From positions 1,597,501 to 1,661,500 of the forward strand of contig NZ_LT962687.1 of assembly GCF_900199635.1 (NCBI RefSeq): DNA of 64,000 nucleotides, given 5' to 3'. The translations under genes and the position numbers were made by a program. The notes below the pieces were generated by a model. That model did not search any database. It saw nothing but the letters and a program-made list of their open reading frames with translations, and had not been told where the DNA came from. Below are positions 25,156-35,100 of the stretch, in pieces; within the stretch, counting starts at the first letter, position 1, and each line of letters starts with the position of its first letter. The DNA comes from Anaerotruncus massiliensis (ex Togo et al. 2026). GTDB taxonomy: Bacteria > Bacillota > Clostridia > Oscillospirales > Ruminococcaceae.

Positions 25156-26406
25156 TCATTCCGGCGCCCCGGCCAGGTACCTGCCGCCCGGAAGCGCCCG
25201 CACCAGCCCGAAGAGCTCCAGCTCGGTCAGGGCCGCCAGCGCCTGCGCGGCGGTGAGCCCTGCGCGCCCGGCGAGCGGTTCCGCGCCCTCCGGCAGATCG
25301 CCGAGCGCGGCGTAGAGGCTCCTGGCCTCCTCCGAAACCCCCAGCTCCCCGAGCGCCGCCTCTCCGGGCCGTTCGGCCGGCGGGACGGCCTCCTGCGCCA
25401 CCATGAGCGGCAAAGCCTCCCCCATGGACGGGCGCGGCACCTTGCGCGGGCCGTTCAGGGGCTGCGGATTTACATCCTGTCCGGCAGCGCGGATCTTCCG
25501 CACCACCGTATGCGCGTCGATCCCGGCCGGGAACCGGCCGATATACTCCTCCAGGATGCTGTAGACGTTCAGAACGAGCTTGGCGCCGTCCTTGATGAGC
25601 CGGTTGCACCCGGTCATGCTCGGATCGAAAATCTCCCCCGGAACCGCGAAGACGTCCCGGTTCTGATCCAGTGCGTGGCGCGCGGTGTTGAGCGCGCCGC
25701 TCTGCTCGGGGGCCTGCACCACCACGACGCCCGCGGAGATGCCCGCGAGCAGCCGGTTGCGGATGTTGAAGTTGTAGCGCTGCGGGCGTTCCCCGAAGGG
25801 GAACTCGGTCATCAGCACGCCGCCCTCGTCGAGGATGCGCCGCTTGAGGCCGCGGCTTTCGCTCGGGTAGTCGATGTCGAGTCCGCAGGCGAGCAGGCCG
25901 ACCGAGCGCCCGTTGGCGGCGAGCGCCCCGTCGTGGGCGGCGTAGTCGACGCCCACCGCGAGCCCGCTGGCCACGGTGCAGCCCGCCGAGGCGAGGTCGT
26001 AGGCGAGGCGTCTCGCGCACTGCTCGCCGTAATCGGTCGAGGTCCGCGTCCCCACCAGCGTGAGGACCAGCTCCTCCCGCAGGCCGCGCAGGTCGCCCAG
26101 TACATATAATACACACGGCATACCGTCGATATTTGTCAAAGCCTCGGGATAATCGGGAGAATCCGGGGTGATCACGGCGCACCCGCACCGGCGGGAGAGG
26201 CGCAGGTTCTCCTCCGCCTTCCGAAGGTCGGCCGAGCGGATGCGCTCGATCTCCTTGGGCGCGAAGATCCCCGTGGCGCGCAGCTCCTCCTCGCTCATGC
26301 GGTAGAGCTTCTCGGGCGCGCCGATCTCCCGGATCACCCGGTCCGCCTTGATGCTGCCCGCGCCGAGCGCCTCCTGCAGCCAGATCCAATAGAGGCCGTC
26401 CGCCAT
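25156..26406 (-). CDS. dprA: DNA-processing protein DprA
   Basis: Single-strand DNA-binding RecA loader used in natural transformation; 416 residues. The Rossmann-like core shows LVGTRTSTDYGEQCARRLA and ASGLAVGVDYAAHDGAL, close to the family consensus. A C-terminal winged-helix region follows residue 340. ATG 26406 has GGGGGTG at proper spacing; a GTG at 26415 is an alternative. It lies next to topA, the common arrangement. Other competence genes are not in view, so active transformation cannot be claimed. Confidence 0.95.
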   Translation of the reverse strand: MADGLYWIWLQEALGAGSIKADRVIREIGAPEKLYRMSEEELRATGIFAPKEIERIRSADLRKAEENLRLSRRCGCAVITPDSPDYPEALTNIDGMPCVLYVLGDLRGLREELVLTLVGTRTSTDYGEQCARRLAYDLASAGCTVASGLAVGVDYAAHDGALAANGRSVGLLACGLDIDYPSESRGLKRRILDEGGVLMTEFPFGERPQRYNFNIRNRLLAGISAGVVVVQAPEQSGALNTARHALDQNRDVFAVPGEIFDPSMTGCNRLIKDGAKLVLNVYSILEEYIGRFPAGIDAHTVVRKIRAAGQDVNPQPLNGPRKVPRPSMGEALPLMVAQEAVPPAERPGEAALGELGVSEEARSLYAALGDLPEGAEPLAGRAGLTAAQALAALTELELFGLVRALPGGRYLAGAPE

Positions 26407-26428
26407 GCCGCGCACCCCCGAAATCAGT

Positions 26429-27226
26429 CTAACGGTACATTTCCCACAAAAAGACCCCCGCCGCCATCGCGGCGTTGAGCGATTCGCTGCCCGGCTCCAT
26501 CGGGATGACGAGGCTTCCGGTGCAGCGGCCGATCACGCCGTCCGCCAGCCCGCCGCCCTCGTTTCCGATCACGACCGCGCAGCCGCCCTTGCCGAGCGAG
26601 ACCTCCCGGAGGGTCTTCGCGTCCCGCCGCAGGGCGGCCGCCCACACGGGCACGCCCGCTTCTTTCAGCGCGTCAATCCAGCCCCCGAGGTCGTCCGTCA
26701 CCGCGGCGGGCACCCGAAAGACGCCGCCCATCGACGCGCGCAGCACCTTGGGGCTGTACAGGTCGGGGCAGTCGTCCGAAAGGAGGACGCCGCCGACCCC
26801 GAACGCCGCCGCCGTGCGCAGGATGGTGCCGAGATTTCCCGGGTCCTGCAGCGAGGAAAGCAGGAGATATTTGCCGTTACTGCTTATTTTAACAGGTTGC
26901 GACCCGTTGTCAAGCATACGGAAAACGCCGAAAACGCCCTGCGGGCTGACCGACTGGGCGAGCTTGTCCGCCACGGCCGGGGTAATGCGGCAGAAGGTTT
27001 CCGCCGCGAGCGCAATGGGCGAAAGGGTGTCGAAAGCGCTCTCGAACGCCTCCTCGGTGGCGAACAGCTCGACGGGAAAATACCCCGCCGCAAACGCTTC
27101 CCCGGTGAGCTTGGCCCCCTCGGTCACGAAGAGGCGCTCCTCATACCGCGCCCTGCGGGAGCCCGCGAGCCGGACATACCGCTTGACGGAAGGGCTCTGG
27201 CGCGAAGTGATCTCCTTTTCTGCCAC
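26429..27226 (-). CDS. TrmH (SpoU) family RNA 2'-O-methyltransferase
   Basis: SPOUT-class methyltransferase, 265 residues. An N-terminal substrate-binding region (EERLFVTEGAKLTGEAFAAG) precedes the catalytic domain. The three family motifs are LQDPGNLGTILRTAAAFG, VIGNEGGGL and IPMEPGSESLNAAMAAG. It probably methylates rRNA or tRNA on a 2'-hydroxyl. RlmB and TsnR-like relatives cannot be separated by eye. It lies between the rplT terminator and dprA, so it may use a promoter in the gap or read-through. Confidence 0.9.
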   Translation of the reverse strand: MAEKEITSRQSPSVKRYVRLAGSRRARYEERLFVTEGAKLTGEAFAAGYFPVELFATEEAFESAFDTLSPIALAAETFCRITPAVADKLAQSVSPQGVFGVFRMLDNGSQPVKISSNGKYLLLSSLQDPGNLGTILRTAAAFGVGGVLLSDDCPDLYSPKVLRASMGGVFRVPAAVTDDLGGWIDALKEAGVPVWAAALRRDAKTLREVSLGKGGCAVVIGNEGGGLADGVIGRCTGSLVIPMEPGSESLNAAMAAGVFLWEMYR

Positions 27227-27257
27227 GGCGGGTACCTCCTTCCCCTACATACAAAAG

Positions 27258-27287
27258 ATACGCCCGCGCGGATGCGCGCGGGCGTAT
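27258..27287 (-). terminator. Intrinsic terminator of infC-rpmI-rplT
   Basis: A stem of about 12 bp (core ACGCCCGCGC / GCGCGGGCGT, 27260-27285) starts 10 bases after the rplT stop. On the minus strand it is followed by TCTTTTG. Confidence 0.78.
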
Positions 27288-27297
27288 GCGGTTCCTA

Positions 27298-27651
27298 TTA
27301 AAGGGCGGCCTTCGCCTGTTCGACGAGCGCAGTGAACGCCGCGGCGTCGTTGATCGCGATCTCCGAGAGCATCTTGCGGTTGAGCTCCACGCCGGCCTTT
27401 TTGAGGCCGTTCATGAAGGTGCTGTAGTTGACGCCGTTCATGCGGCAGGCCGCGGAGATGCGGGTGATCCACAGCTGGCGGAAGTTGCGCTTTTTCTGCT
27501 TGCGGCCGATGAAGGCGTAGTTGCCCGACTTCATCACCTGCTGTTTGGCCATTTTAAAGAGCTTGCTCTTGGCGCCAAAGTAGCCTTTGGCAAGCTTCAG
27601 TGTCTTTTTCCTTCTCTTACGGGTCATCATTGCGCCCTTAACACGAGCCAT
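27298..27651 (-). CDS. rplT: 50S ribosomal protein L20
   Basis: Binds 23S rRNA early in 50S assembly and, in several bacteria, represses its own operon. 117 residues starting [20 protein letters not shown], with the conserved middle [17 protein letters not shown] and [20 protein letters not shown] region. It is last in infC-rpmI-rplT, 26 bases after rpmI. The leader upstream of infC is the likely target of L20 autoregulation. Confidence 0.99.
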   Translation of the reverse strand: MARVKGAMMTRKRRKKTLKLAKGYFGAKSKLFKMAKQQVMKSGNYAFIGRKQKKRNFRQLWITRISAACRMNGVNYSTFMNGLKKAGVELNRKMLSEIAINDAAAFTALVEQAKAAL

Positions 27652-27677
27652 ATCTATTTACCTCCGTCTTATTCCGA

Positions 27678-27881
27678 TTATTTGTAAGGAACGAGCAGCT
27701 TGATCGTCGCCACGTTGGTCTTGTCGGCGTAAGCGCCGCGGCGCAGGCGACGTTTGCTCTTGGCGGTCTTCCCGTGCCCGTTGAGCAGGTGGCTCTTGTA
27801 GGCGTGCGCACGTTTCACCTTTCCGTTCTTGGTAAGCTTAAAGCGCTTTTTGGCACCGGTGTGGGTCTTCAGCTTAGGCAT
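27678..27881 (-). CDS. rpmI: 50S ribosomal protein L35
   Basis: Small basic 50S protein of 67 residues, starting [20 protein letters not shown] and with the conserved [17 protein letters not shown]. Its start lies inside the last codons of infC (8-base overlap), with the GGAGG ribosome-binding site within infC, so translation is coupled. Confidence 0.99.
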   Translation of the reverse strand: MPKLKTHTGAKKRFKLTKNGKVKRAHAYKSHLLNGHGKTAKSKRRLRRGAYADKTNVATIKLLVPYK

Positions 27882-28419
27882 TTTTGTTTCCTCCCTTAAT
27901 ATTGGTTGCGGGCTTCGGCGAAATAAACATCACCATGCTGCGGCCCTCGAGCTTCGGCTGTTTCTCGACGTTGCCGACCTCGGCCACCGCTTCGGTGAAA
28001 CGCTTCATGATGCTCGTCCCCAGCTCGGGATGTGCCATCTCGCGGCCGCGGAATCGCAGGGACGCCTTCACCTTATCCCCGTCCTCAAGGAACTTGATGG
28101 CGCGGTTCACCTTGGTGTTGAAATCGTTGGTGTCGATGTTCAGCGAGAGGCGGACCTCCTTGATTTCGATCACCTTCTGATTTTTCCTTGCTTCCTTCTC
28201 CCGCTTCGCCTGCTCGAACTTATACTTGCCGTAGTCCATGATCTTGCAGACGGGCGGCGTGGCCTGAGGAGCGATCTTCACGAGGTCAAGGTTCTTTTCG
28301 ATCGCCATGTTCTGGGCCGTCGCAAGCGGCACAACGCCGAGCTGTTCCCCCTCCGTGCCGACCAGACGCACTTCCTTGTCCCTGATCTCCTCATTGATGA
28401 GCAATTCCTTGCTGCTAAT
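27874..28419 (-). CDS. infC: Translation initiation factor IF-3, AUU start codon
   Basis: IF-3 checks initiator tRNA and start codon on the 30S subunit. I place the start at an ATT (28417-28419), giving 181 residues. Seven bases upstream is GGAGGTG, and the protein then begins [19 protein letters not shown], the normal IF-3 N-terminus. No ATG or GTG lies at the right place, and starting further upstream would run through the leader hairpin. A rare AUU start is the classic infC feature used for autoregulation in Escherichia coli. The N domain and C domain ([20 protein letters not shown] linker) are intact. Confidence 0.97.
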   Translation of the reverse strand: MSSKELLINEEIRDKEVRLVGTEGEQLGVVPLATAQNMAIEKNLDLVKIAPQATPPVCKIMDYGKYKFEQAKREKEARKNQKVIEIKEVRLSLNIDTNDFNTKVNRAIKFLEDGDKVKASLRFRGREMAHPELGTSIMKRFTEAVAEVGNVEKQPKLEGRSMVMFISPKPATNIKGGNKNA

Positions 28420-28584
28420 ACGAAACACCTCCAAAGCCTTTTTTGCATTGCATTGAAAACGAGCGTGGGCAGAAACCGCCCACGCTCGCAAAATCAACCA
28501 CAGTCTCCCCCGCAGGGGAAATCGCTATTGACCAGCCGCCCACCGGCGGCGAGGTGAGAACAGAAACTGCTCTACTTTGTTTAC
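28420..28584 (-). ncRNA. Structured 5' leader of infC-rpmI-rplT (L20-leader-like)
   Basis: About 165 bases lie between the expected transcription start and the infC start codon. On the minus strand they hold a GCCGCC-GGT-GGGCGGC-type hairpin (around 28536-28552), a CCCC-TGC-GGGG hairpin (around 28509-28526) and a strong terminator hairpin. This resembles the attenuation leaders of the Bacillota infC operon controlled by L20. The identity is inferred from position and structure, not from a covariance-model match. Confidence 0.65.
28455..28488 (-). terminator. Attenuator terminator in the infC leader
   Basis: A perfect 11-bp stem (CGAGCGTGGGC / GCCCACGCTCG, 28460-28488) with a 7-base loop is followed on the minus strand by TTTTC. 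It lies 36 bases before the infC ribosome-binding region, so it can stop transcription before the operon is read. It would also stop read-through from addA. Confidence 0.85.
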
Positions 28585-28590
28585 CGAATT

Positions 28591-28619
28591 ATGATACCAC
28601 GCGCATGCGCGGATGTCAA
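28591..28619 (-). promoter_or_regulatory. Consensus promoter of infC operon
   Basis: TTGACA (28614-28619), 17 bases and TATCAT (28591-28596) on the minus strand, beginning 4 bases after the addA stop. The spacer contains the self-complementary CGCGCATGCGCG, which might be an operator. Confidence 0.85.
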
Positions 28620-28622
28620 CCC

Positions 28623-31600
28623 CTAAATGATGATTTCCCTGGACAGCGCGAAGGAATAGAGCACGCACTCCCTGACCGGCATGCCCAACGCGCCGCCGAG
28701 CACCTTCCGGTAGAGCTCGAGCTGCACCCGGTAGCGTTCGACCAGCTCCGCGGGCGTCCTGACATGGTCGGTCTTGTAGTCGACGATCACCGCGCCGCCG
28801 TCTTCCGCGAAGACGCAGTCGGCCACGCCCTGGACCGCCGTTTTTCCGCCCGCGTCGAAGAGGTCGGTGTACGCCCCGAGCGTCTCCCTCCCCACCTCGG
28901 CCAGAAAGCGCAGCTCCCGCCACACCCTGTCCGCCCGGAAGATGCGCCCCGCCAGCGGCGAGCGGAAGAACGCCGCGAGCTTTCCCGCGTCGATGGCGTC
29001 CGCCTCCTGCCGGGAGAGGAAGCCCTCCCGCGCCATCCGTTCGAGCTCGGCGGCGACGTCCTTTGCCGCCGCGCGGTAGTCGGAAAACTGCATGAACTTG
29101 TGGAGCGCGCTGCCACGCTGCGCGGCGGTGAGTCCCCGCTCCTGCAAAAAGGCGGGCCGTCCCGCGAAGCGGTAGCTTTTGGCGAGCTCCCCCTTGGAGA
29201 TCTGCGAAACCGCCATCTTGGTGGGGATCCGCGTCTCGGGCGCGAAGGGATAGCGCCAGGCGAGCCGCCGCTCCAGCGCCCCGGTGAGCGCCGGGTCGGG
29301 CGGGGGCGGCGTCTCCTCCGTCGTCTCCCCCGCCGCGAGCGGGTCGCCCCCAACGGGCAGGACGGCGGCCGAAAACGCGGCCTGCGCCGGAACGGCGCCG
29401 GCCTCGACGCCGTACTGCGCCAGCAGTCCTGCCGCGCCGGGGTGGTGGACCGCCGCCATCAGGACCCAGTCGAGATAGCTCGCCGCGCCGCGCACCTGGT
29501 AGGGCGGCAGTTTGCCATTCCCCTCCGGCGCGCAGGCCAGCCCCGCGAGCTTCTCCCCCGGCCTGGTGAGCGTCCCGGTCAGGATGAGCCGCTGCTTGGC
29601 GCGGGTGAGCGCCACATAGAGCACCCGCAGCTCCTCCGAGAGCATCGACCGCTCGATCGCCAGCCGCAGCGCCTGCATCGGCACGGTGGAAAACTGCGTC
29701 TGCAATTTGGGGTCGCGGCGCACGCAGGCAAAGCCCAGCTCGGTGTGCAGCAGGGTCGTGCCGTTCAAATCCTGACGGTTGAACTGCTTGGCGCAGTCGC
29801 AGAGGAAGACGACGGGGAATTCCAGCCCCTTCGAGCGGTGGATGCTCATGATCCGCACGACGTCCGCCTGCTCAGACAGACTCGCCGCGGGCGCGAAGTC
29901 GCCTCCCCGCTCGATCAGCCGGTCGACGAACCCGACGAACCCCGAAAGCCCCCGGTAGCCGCTCGCGTGGTAGTCGCAGGCGTACTGCACGAGCAGCAGC
30001 AGGTTCGCGCGGCGGGAAGCGCCCATCCGCATGACCTGCGCCTTGGCAAGGCAGCCGCACTCGTCGTAGACGCGGCGGATGACCGCGTCGGCGGTCGCGC
30101 CCGCCGCGAACCGCCGCAGCCGCGCGAGCGTCCCGCAGAATTCCAGGCAGTGCGCGTCCCCCTCCCCGGCGCGCCTCTGCACCGCCGTGTAGAGGGGCGC
30201 GCGCCGGTCGGCAAGGCGGATATGCGCCATCTCGTCGGCGGTAAAGTCGAAGAGGGCGGACATCATCGCCGCCGCGAGGTCGACGTCGAGCAGGGGGTTG
30301 TCGATCACCCGCAGCAGCGCGACGACCGGCGCGACCTCCTTCGAGGTGAGAAAGCCGCTCTTCGGCTCCGCCCAGACGGGCACGCCCCTCTTTTGCAGCG
30401 CCTCCAGATAGGTCTGCGCCCGTCCGGAGGGGGAGCGCAGCAGGATGCAGACGTCCGACGGGCGGATCTTCCGCAGGGCGTCCCCCTCCGCGACGAGCTC
30501 CCCGCGCCCGAGCATCCCGGCGATCTCATCGGCGACGTAGTCCGCTTCGACCTGCGCGCGGGTCCGCTCCCCCGCGTAGCCCGTGAGGTCCAGAAGGCGC
30601 AGCCCGCATCCGGCGGGCGTCCCCTCGGGGAAGCTCCCGCCGGGGATGAGCGCCTCCTCCTCGTTGTAGTCGATCTCCCCGATCTCTTCGCTCATGAGCA
30701 GCGAAAACAAAAAGTTGACGCTCCCCGTCACCTCCGGCGCGCTGCGGAAGTTCTTCCCGAGCGTGATCTTCGCCGGGAACTGTTTGCCGTCGTAGGGGGC
30801 GTAGCGTTTTTTCTTCTCCATGAAGAGCTCGGGGCAGGCCTGGCGGAAGCGGTAGATGCTCTGCTTGACGTCCCCGACGAGGAAGAGGTTCCGCTCCTTC
30901 TGCGAGACGGCCCGGAAGATGATCTCCTGCGCCGCGTTGGTGTCCTGGAACTCGTCGACGAGCACCTCGTCGTAGCGCTCCGACACCGCCCGGGCAAGCG
31001 GGGTCTTGACGTACCCCTCCCCCGCGGGCCGCACGAGCAGCGCGATCGCGTACTGCTCCATATCGGAAAAATCCATCAGGTTTTTCTGCCGCTTCTGTTC
31101 GGTGAACGCCCGGTCGAACGCCTCCACCAGCTCGAAGAGGGTCTCCACCATCGGGCGCAGGTCGGCGACGTCCTCGGAGAACTCGGCCGCCGTGGCGCAG
31201 AACTGCCGGTCCCGCAGCGTCTCGACGATTCCCCGGACGCTCTTGCGCAGCGCCTGCGCCGCCCCCTTGCGGGGGTCGTCTCCCCGGACGGGGCGCAGCT
31301 TCTCAAAGACGAAGCTCCCCAGCCGCTTGCAGGTCCCGTCCCAGTCGCGCGCCGCGACCGATTCCCGCACCCGTTCGAGCTGCCGCAGGTCGGCACGCAG
31401 CGCGCCGCCGTAGGCGTTCGAGAGCGTCTCGTCCTCCTCCACGAGGGACAGCGCGCGCCCGCAGAGCGCGCAGGCGTGCCCGAGCGCGTCGGCGGCGTAG
31501 CCGAGGATGCACTTGCCCCAGATCGAATCGGCGACCGGCACCCCCTCATTATAATAGGAGAGCTTCGCCTCCATCCAGCCGTGGTAGAAGGGATGGGAGC

Positions 31601-32153
31601 GCACGAAGTCGTAGAGGGAGAAGAGGGTGGTAAAGACGCGGCTGTCGTCCCGCCCGGTGCTGAGCAGCTCGACGAGCCGGGCAAACCGCCCGCCGTCCTC
31701 CCGCGCAAAGAACTCCTCCACCACGCCGCGCGCGCAGTCCCGCCGCAGGACCTCAAGCTCCTTCTCGTCCCCCGTGCGGATGTTGGAGGCGATGCCGAGA
31801 AGCTGGAAATTCTGCCGGATGAGCTCGCTGCAAAAGGCATGGATCGTGCTGATCTGCGCCCGCCCGAGCAGCAGCTGCTGGCGGCGCAGGCGGGCGTTTT
31901 CGGGGTGTTCGGCGGCCAGCGCCGCCACCCGCGCCATGATCCGCTGCTTCATTTCGAGCGCCGCCGCGTTGGAAAAGGTCACGACGAGCAGCCGGTCGGC
32001 GTCGACCGGTTGCCCGGGGTCGAGGATGCGCCCTACCGCCCGTTCGACGAGCACCGCCGTCTTGCCCGAGCCCGCCGCCGCCGAGACGAGCACCGTCCCG
32101 CCGCGCGCCTCGATCGCGTCCCGCTGCCGGGGGGTCCACTGACGCTCAGCCAT
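28623..32153 (-). CDS. addA: Helicase-nuclease AddA
   Basis: Helicase and nuclease subunit of the AddAB complex, which resects double-strand breaks; about 1176 residues. UvrD-type motifs: Walker A VSAAAGSGKTAVLVERA near residue 30, the DEXX box VLVDEFQDTNAAQE, GDVKQSIYRFRQACP and the late helicase motif VALTRAKQRLILTG. The C-terminal RecB-like nuclease shows AVIVDYKTDHV. ATG 32153 has AAGGGG about nine bases upstream; ATG 32162 is an alternative. It overlaps addB by 8 bases. Confidence 0.97.
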   Translation of the reverse strand: MAERQWTPRQRDAIEARGGTVLVSAAAGSGKTAVLVERAVGRILDPGQPVDADRLLVVTFSNAAALEMKQRIMARVAALAAEHPENARLRRQQLLLGRAQISTIHAFCSELIRQNFQLLGIASNIRTGDEKELEVLRRDCARGVVEEFFAREDGGRFARLVELLSTGRDDSRVFTTLFSLYDFVRSHPFYHGWMEAKLSYYNEGVPVADSIWGKCILGYAADALGHACALCGRALSLVEEDETLSNAYGGALRADLRQLERVRESVAARDWDGTCKRLGSFVFEKLRPVRGDDPRKGAAQALRKSVRGIVETLRDRQFCATAAEFSEDVADLRPMVETLFELVEAFDRAFTEQKRQKNLMDFSDMEQYAIALLVRPAGEGYVKTPLARAVSERYDEVLVDEFQDTNAAQEIIFRAVSQKERNLFLVGDVKQSIYRFRQACPELFMEKKKRYAPYDGKQFPAKITLGKNFRSAPEVTGSVNFLFSLLMSEEIGEIDYNEEEALIPGGSFPEGTPAGCGLRLLDLTGYAGERTRAQVEADYVADEIAGMLGRGELVAEGDALRKIRPSDVCILLRSPSGRAQTYLEALQKRGVPVWAEPKSGFLTSKEVAPVVALLRVIDNPLLDVDLAAAMMSALFDFTADEMAHIRLADRRAPLYTAVQRRAGEGDAHCLEFCGTLARLRRFAAGATADAVIRRVYDECGCLAKAQVMRMGASRRANLLLLVQYACDYHASGYRGLSGFVGFVDRLIERGGDFAPAASLSEQADVVRIMSIHRSKGLEFPVVFLCDCAKQFNRQDLNGTTLLHTELGFACVRRDPKLQTQFSTVPMQALRLAIERSMLSEELRVLYVALTRAKQRLILTGTLTRPGEKLAGLACAPEGNGKLPPYQVRGAASYLDWVLMAAVHHPGAAGLLAQYGVEAGAVPAQAAFSAAVLPVGGDPLAAGETTEETPPPPDPALTGALERRLAWRYPFAPETRIPTKMAVSQISKGELAKSYRFAGRPAFLQERGLTAAQRGSALHKFMQFSDYRAAAKDVAAELERMAREGFLSRQEADAIDAGKLAAFFRSPLAGRIFRADRVWRELRFLAEVGRETLGAYTDLFDAGGKTAVQGVADCVFAEDGGAVIVDYKTDHVRTPAELVERYRVQLELYRKVLGGALGMPVRECVLYSFALSREIII

Positions 32154-35100
32154 CCGCCTCATCCCCTTCCATCGCCTTGAGCGCGGCCGCGCGGTCCAGC
32201 TCCGCGAGCTTTCTCACCGCGTCGGAATCCTCATGCCCGCAGACCGCGTGGTAGTCGCACCAGTCGCACGGCCGGTAGTCGCTCAGCCCGTCGACCGGCG
32301 CCGCGTCGATCTTCCCGCCCGCGAGGCTGTCCGCCAGCTCAATGAGCAGCCGCTCGACCTGCCGCCGGATGGTCCCCATCTGTTCGAGGGTGGCGAGCTG
32401 GCTGTGCGCGTCGAAGGAGCCGTCCTTTTTCGTCCTGACGGGAATATAGAGCCCCGCGAGGCCCGGCTCCATCGCCGAGAGGACCTCCCGGTCCTCGAGC
32501 AGGATGCCGTTCATCCGCAGGCGTTTCTGCTGTTCCGCGCGCACCTCGCCCTCCGTGGCGCCCCGCTCCGCCGAAACGACGCTGTCGCGCGCGGGCATGT
32601 AGAGCACGCCCGCCGGGACCGCGCCGCCCCCGGGCGCGTTCTCGCAGATCGAAAAGAGGTAGATGAGCATCTGCATGTTGAGCCCGTAACAGACGTCCGA
32701 GAGGTTGAAGCTCTTGTGTCCCGATTTGTAGTCGACGACCCGCACATAGCGGACCCCCTCCCGCTCGAGGACGTCCATCCGGTCAACGATCCCCTCGACG
32801 ATCACCCGCGTGCCGTCCGGGGCGCACAGGTCGAGGGGCTTCATCTCCGCTTCGAGATTGATCGGCAGCTCGAAGGCCGCCGGCTCAAACTCGCTCTGGG
32901 CGAATTCCATCGCCAGCCGCCGCAGCAGCCGCACAAGGGTGCCCACCAGCCGCCGGAAGAGGTACCGGAAGCGCGCGGGCATCTCGTCTAGGTTTGCGAT
33001 CTTGGCGGAGAGGTCCGTCTCGATGATCTCGGTGACCTCCCGCTCCAGCCGCGCGTCGTCGAGCGCGGAAAGCCCCCGCCCGCCGTATTTTCTCACCATC
33101 TTTTCGAGCACGAGGTGAATGAGGGAGCCCGACTCGATCGGGTTGAACTCCACCCTGCGGCGGGGGCTGATCCGCAGGCCCGCCTTGCAGAAATAGGAAA
33201 ACGGGCACTGGTAATACTGCTCGGCGCGCGACGGGGAGATGCGCACCTGCGCGCCGAAGAGGGCGCGCGCCGCCGCGCGGTCGTTCAGGGAAAATCCCCT
33301 CGTCCCGGCGCACCGCGCGAGCGCCTCCATCCGCGCGGGCTCCCGCGCGGAAAACCACGCGCGCAGGGACGCCTCGGCGGGCGTCCGTTCCCGCCAGCCG
33401 CGCGCCAGCTCGTCAAAGGCGGTGCGCTCGTTGGCCACCCGCCCGAGCGGCCCCTCAAGAGAGGACTCCACCGGGCATCCGGTCAGCGCGCGCACCCGGT
33501 CAAGCGCGGACGAAGGGGCGAGCGCCGCCCCCGCCGTATCCCGCAGCGGCCAGCTGACGCACAGCCGCTCGGACGCCTGCGTGAGCGCGAAATAGACATA
33601 ATACCGCTCGAAGAGCGCCGTCTGTCCCGGCGTGCGCAGCAGGTCGACCCCGCGCGCCTTGAGCAGGTCGCGCTCGGCGGCGGAAAAGATGCCCGCCGAC
33701 GTCTCCCAGCGCGGGAAGACCCCCTCGTTGAAGCCGATCACAAAGGCGGCGCGCGGACTGTCCGGCCGGATGCGGTCGGCCGCGCCGACGATCACCTGGT
33801 CGATCGTCTGGGGGATGAGCCCGATGTCGGCGGCGGAAATCCCCATGCGCAGCAGATCGATCAGCCGCCCAAGCGGCAGGCGCACGTCGGCGAGCGCCCC
33901 GCCGAACACGTCGAGCAGCCCGAGCAGCGCCTCCCACACCTGCGCGGACATCTCGAGGAAGCGTTTCTGCTCCCCCTCCTCCATCCCGGTTGCGGCCTCC
34001 TGAAGGTGCTCCGCCGCCTTCACCCGCTCGAGCCACCCGAACGCCGCCGCGGCAAAACCGCGCCCGTCGCAGTCGGCAAGCTCGCGCCGCAGCGTCACGA
34101 GCGGGCCGGCCAGCTTTCGGCGGGTCTCGTTGATCCGCCCCAGCCGTTCCGCCTGCTCCTCGGTGAAGCCCTCCGACATCCCGTCGGGGTTGTTGGTGAA
34201 GTCCGCCCGCCACGCCGCGCCCGAGGCCCCCCAGACGAAGCAGTAGTTCTCCAGTTCCCCCGCTTCGGCCGGGCCGATGCCGGTGACGCAGTTTTTGGCG
34301 AGCGCGAGCAGGTGTTCGGAATCGAACCCGCTGCGCGCCGCGTCGAGCGCGGCCAGCAGCCCCGCCGCGAACGGGTGCACCTGGATATCTGCCCGCAGAT
34401 CGGCGAAGAAGGGGATCTCATAGCGCGTGAAGACCGTCTCGAGCGGCACGAGGTAGCGGTCGAGGTCCCGCCCGATCACCGCGATGTCGCGGTAGCGGCA
34501 GCCCTCCTCCCGCACGAGCGCGCAGATGCGCGAGGCGACGAACTCCAGCTCGTCGTAGAGGTCCTCGCACGCGGCGAGCTTCACCCCCTCATGCGTTTCG
34601 CACCCCTCGGGCGCGGCGTCGGAAAAGGCTACGGCGATGTGCGCGAGCGCCGGCCGCGCGAACCGCCGGGGCTCCCGCAGGACGACCGGCGCCGCGACGG
34701 GGACCCCCGCCGCCTTCGCGTCGCGCACCAGCCGGTTGGCGGTCTGCGCGGCCGCGGCGAACGCGCCCGTCTCGTCGGCGCAGGAAAGGCCGTCGCAGGG
34801 CAGCGCCGCCCACACCGCCGGGCTCCCCTCCAGAATCCGTCCGAGCAGCTTCCACTCCGCGCCCATGAACGCCATGAACCCGTCGATAAAGACGCTGTAC
34901 TCCGCGAAGAACCCCCGCCCCTCGAGCTTCCGGCAGGCGCGGCGCAGGCTGTCGTCCGGGTCGCAGTAGCCGCGCTCGATCAGCGCCTGGTAGGCGTCGA
35001 AGATGAGCGCCACGTCGGAGAGCTTGTCCCGCAGGTCCTCCGACGCGTCCGCCGCCGCGGCGCGCAGTGTTTCGGGGTCCGCGCCCGCGGTCTTGAGCTC

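Noticed and set aside
23035-26109. 1024-codon open frame on the plus strand
   Set aside because: Antisense to topA and dprA, both clearly real; composition is that of a shadow.
28443-32180. 1245-codon open frame on the plus strand
   Set aside because: Exactly antisense to addA, with Arg/Pro/His-rich, low-complexity translation typical of GC-rich shadow frames; no ribosome-binding site or family motif.
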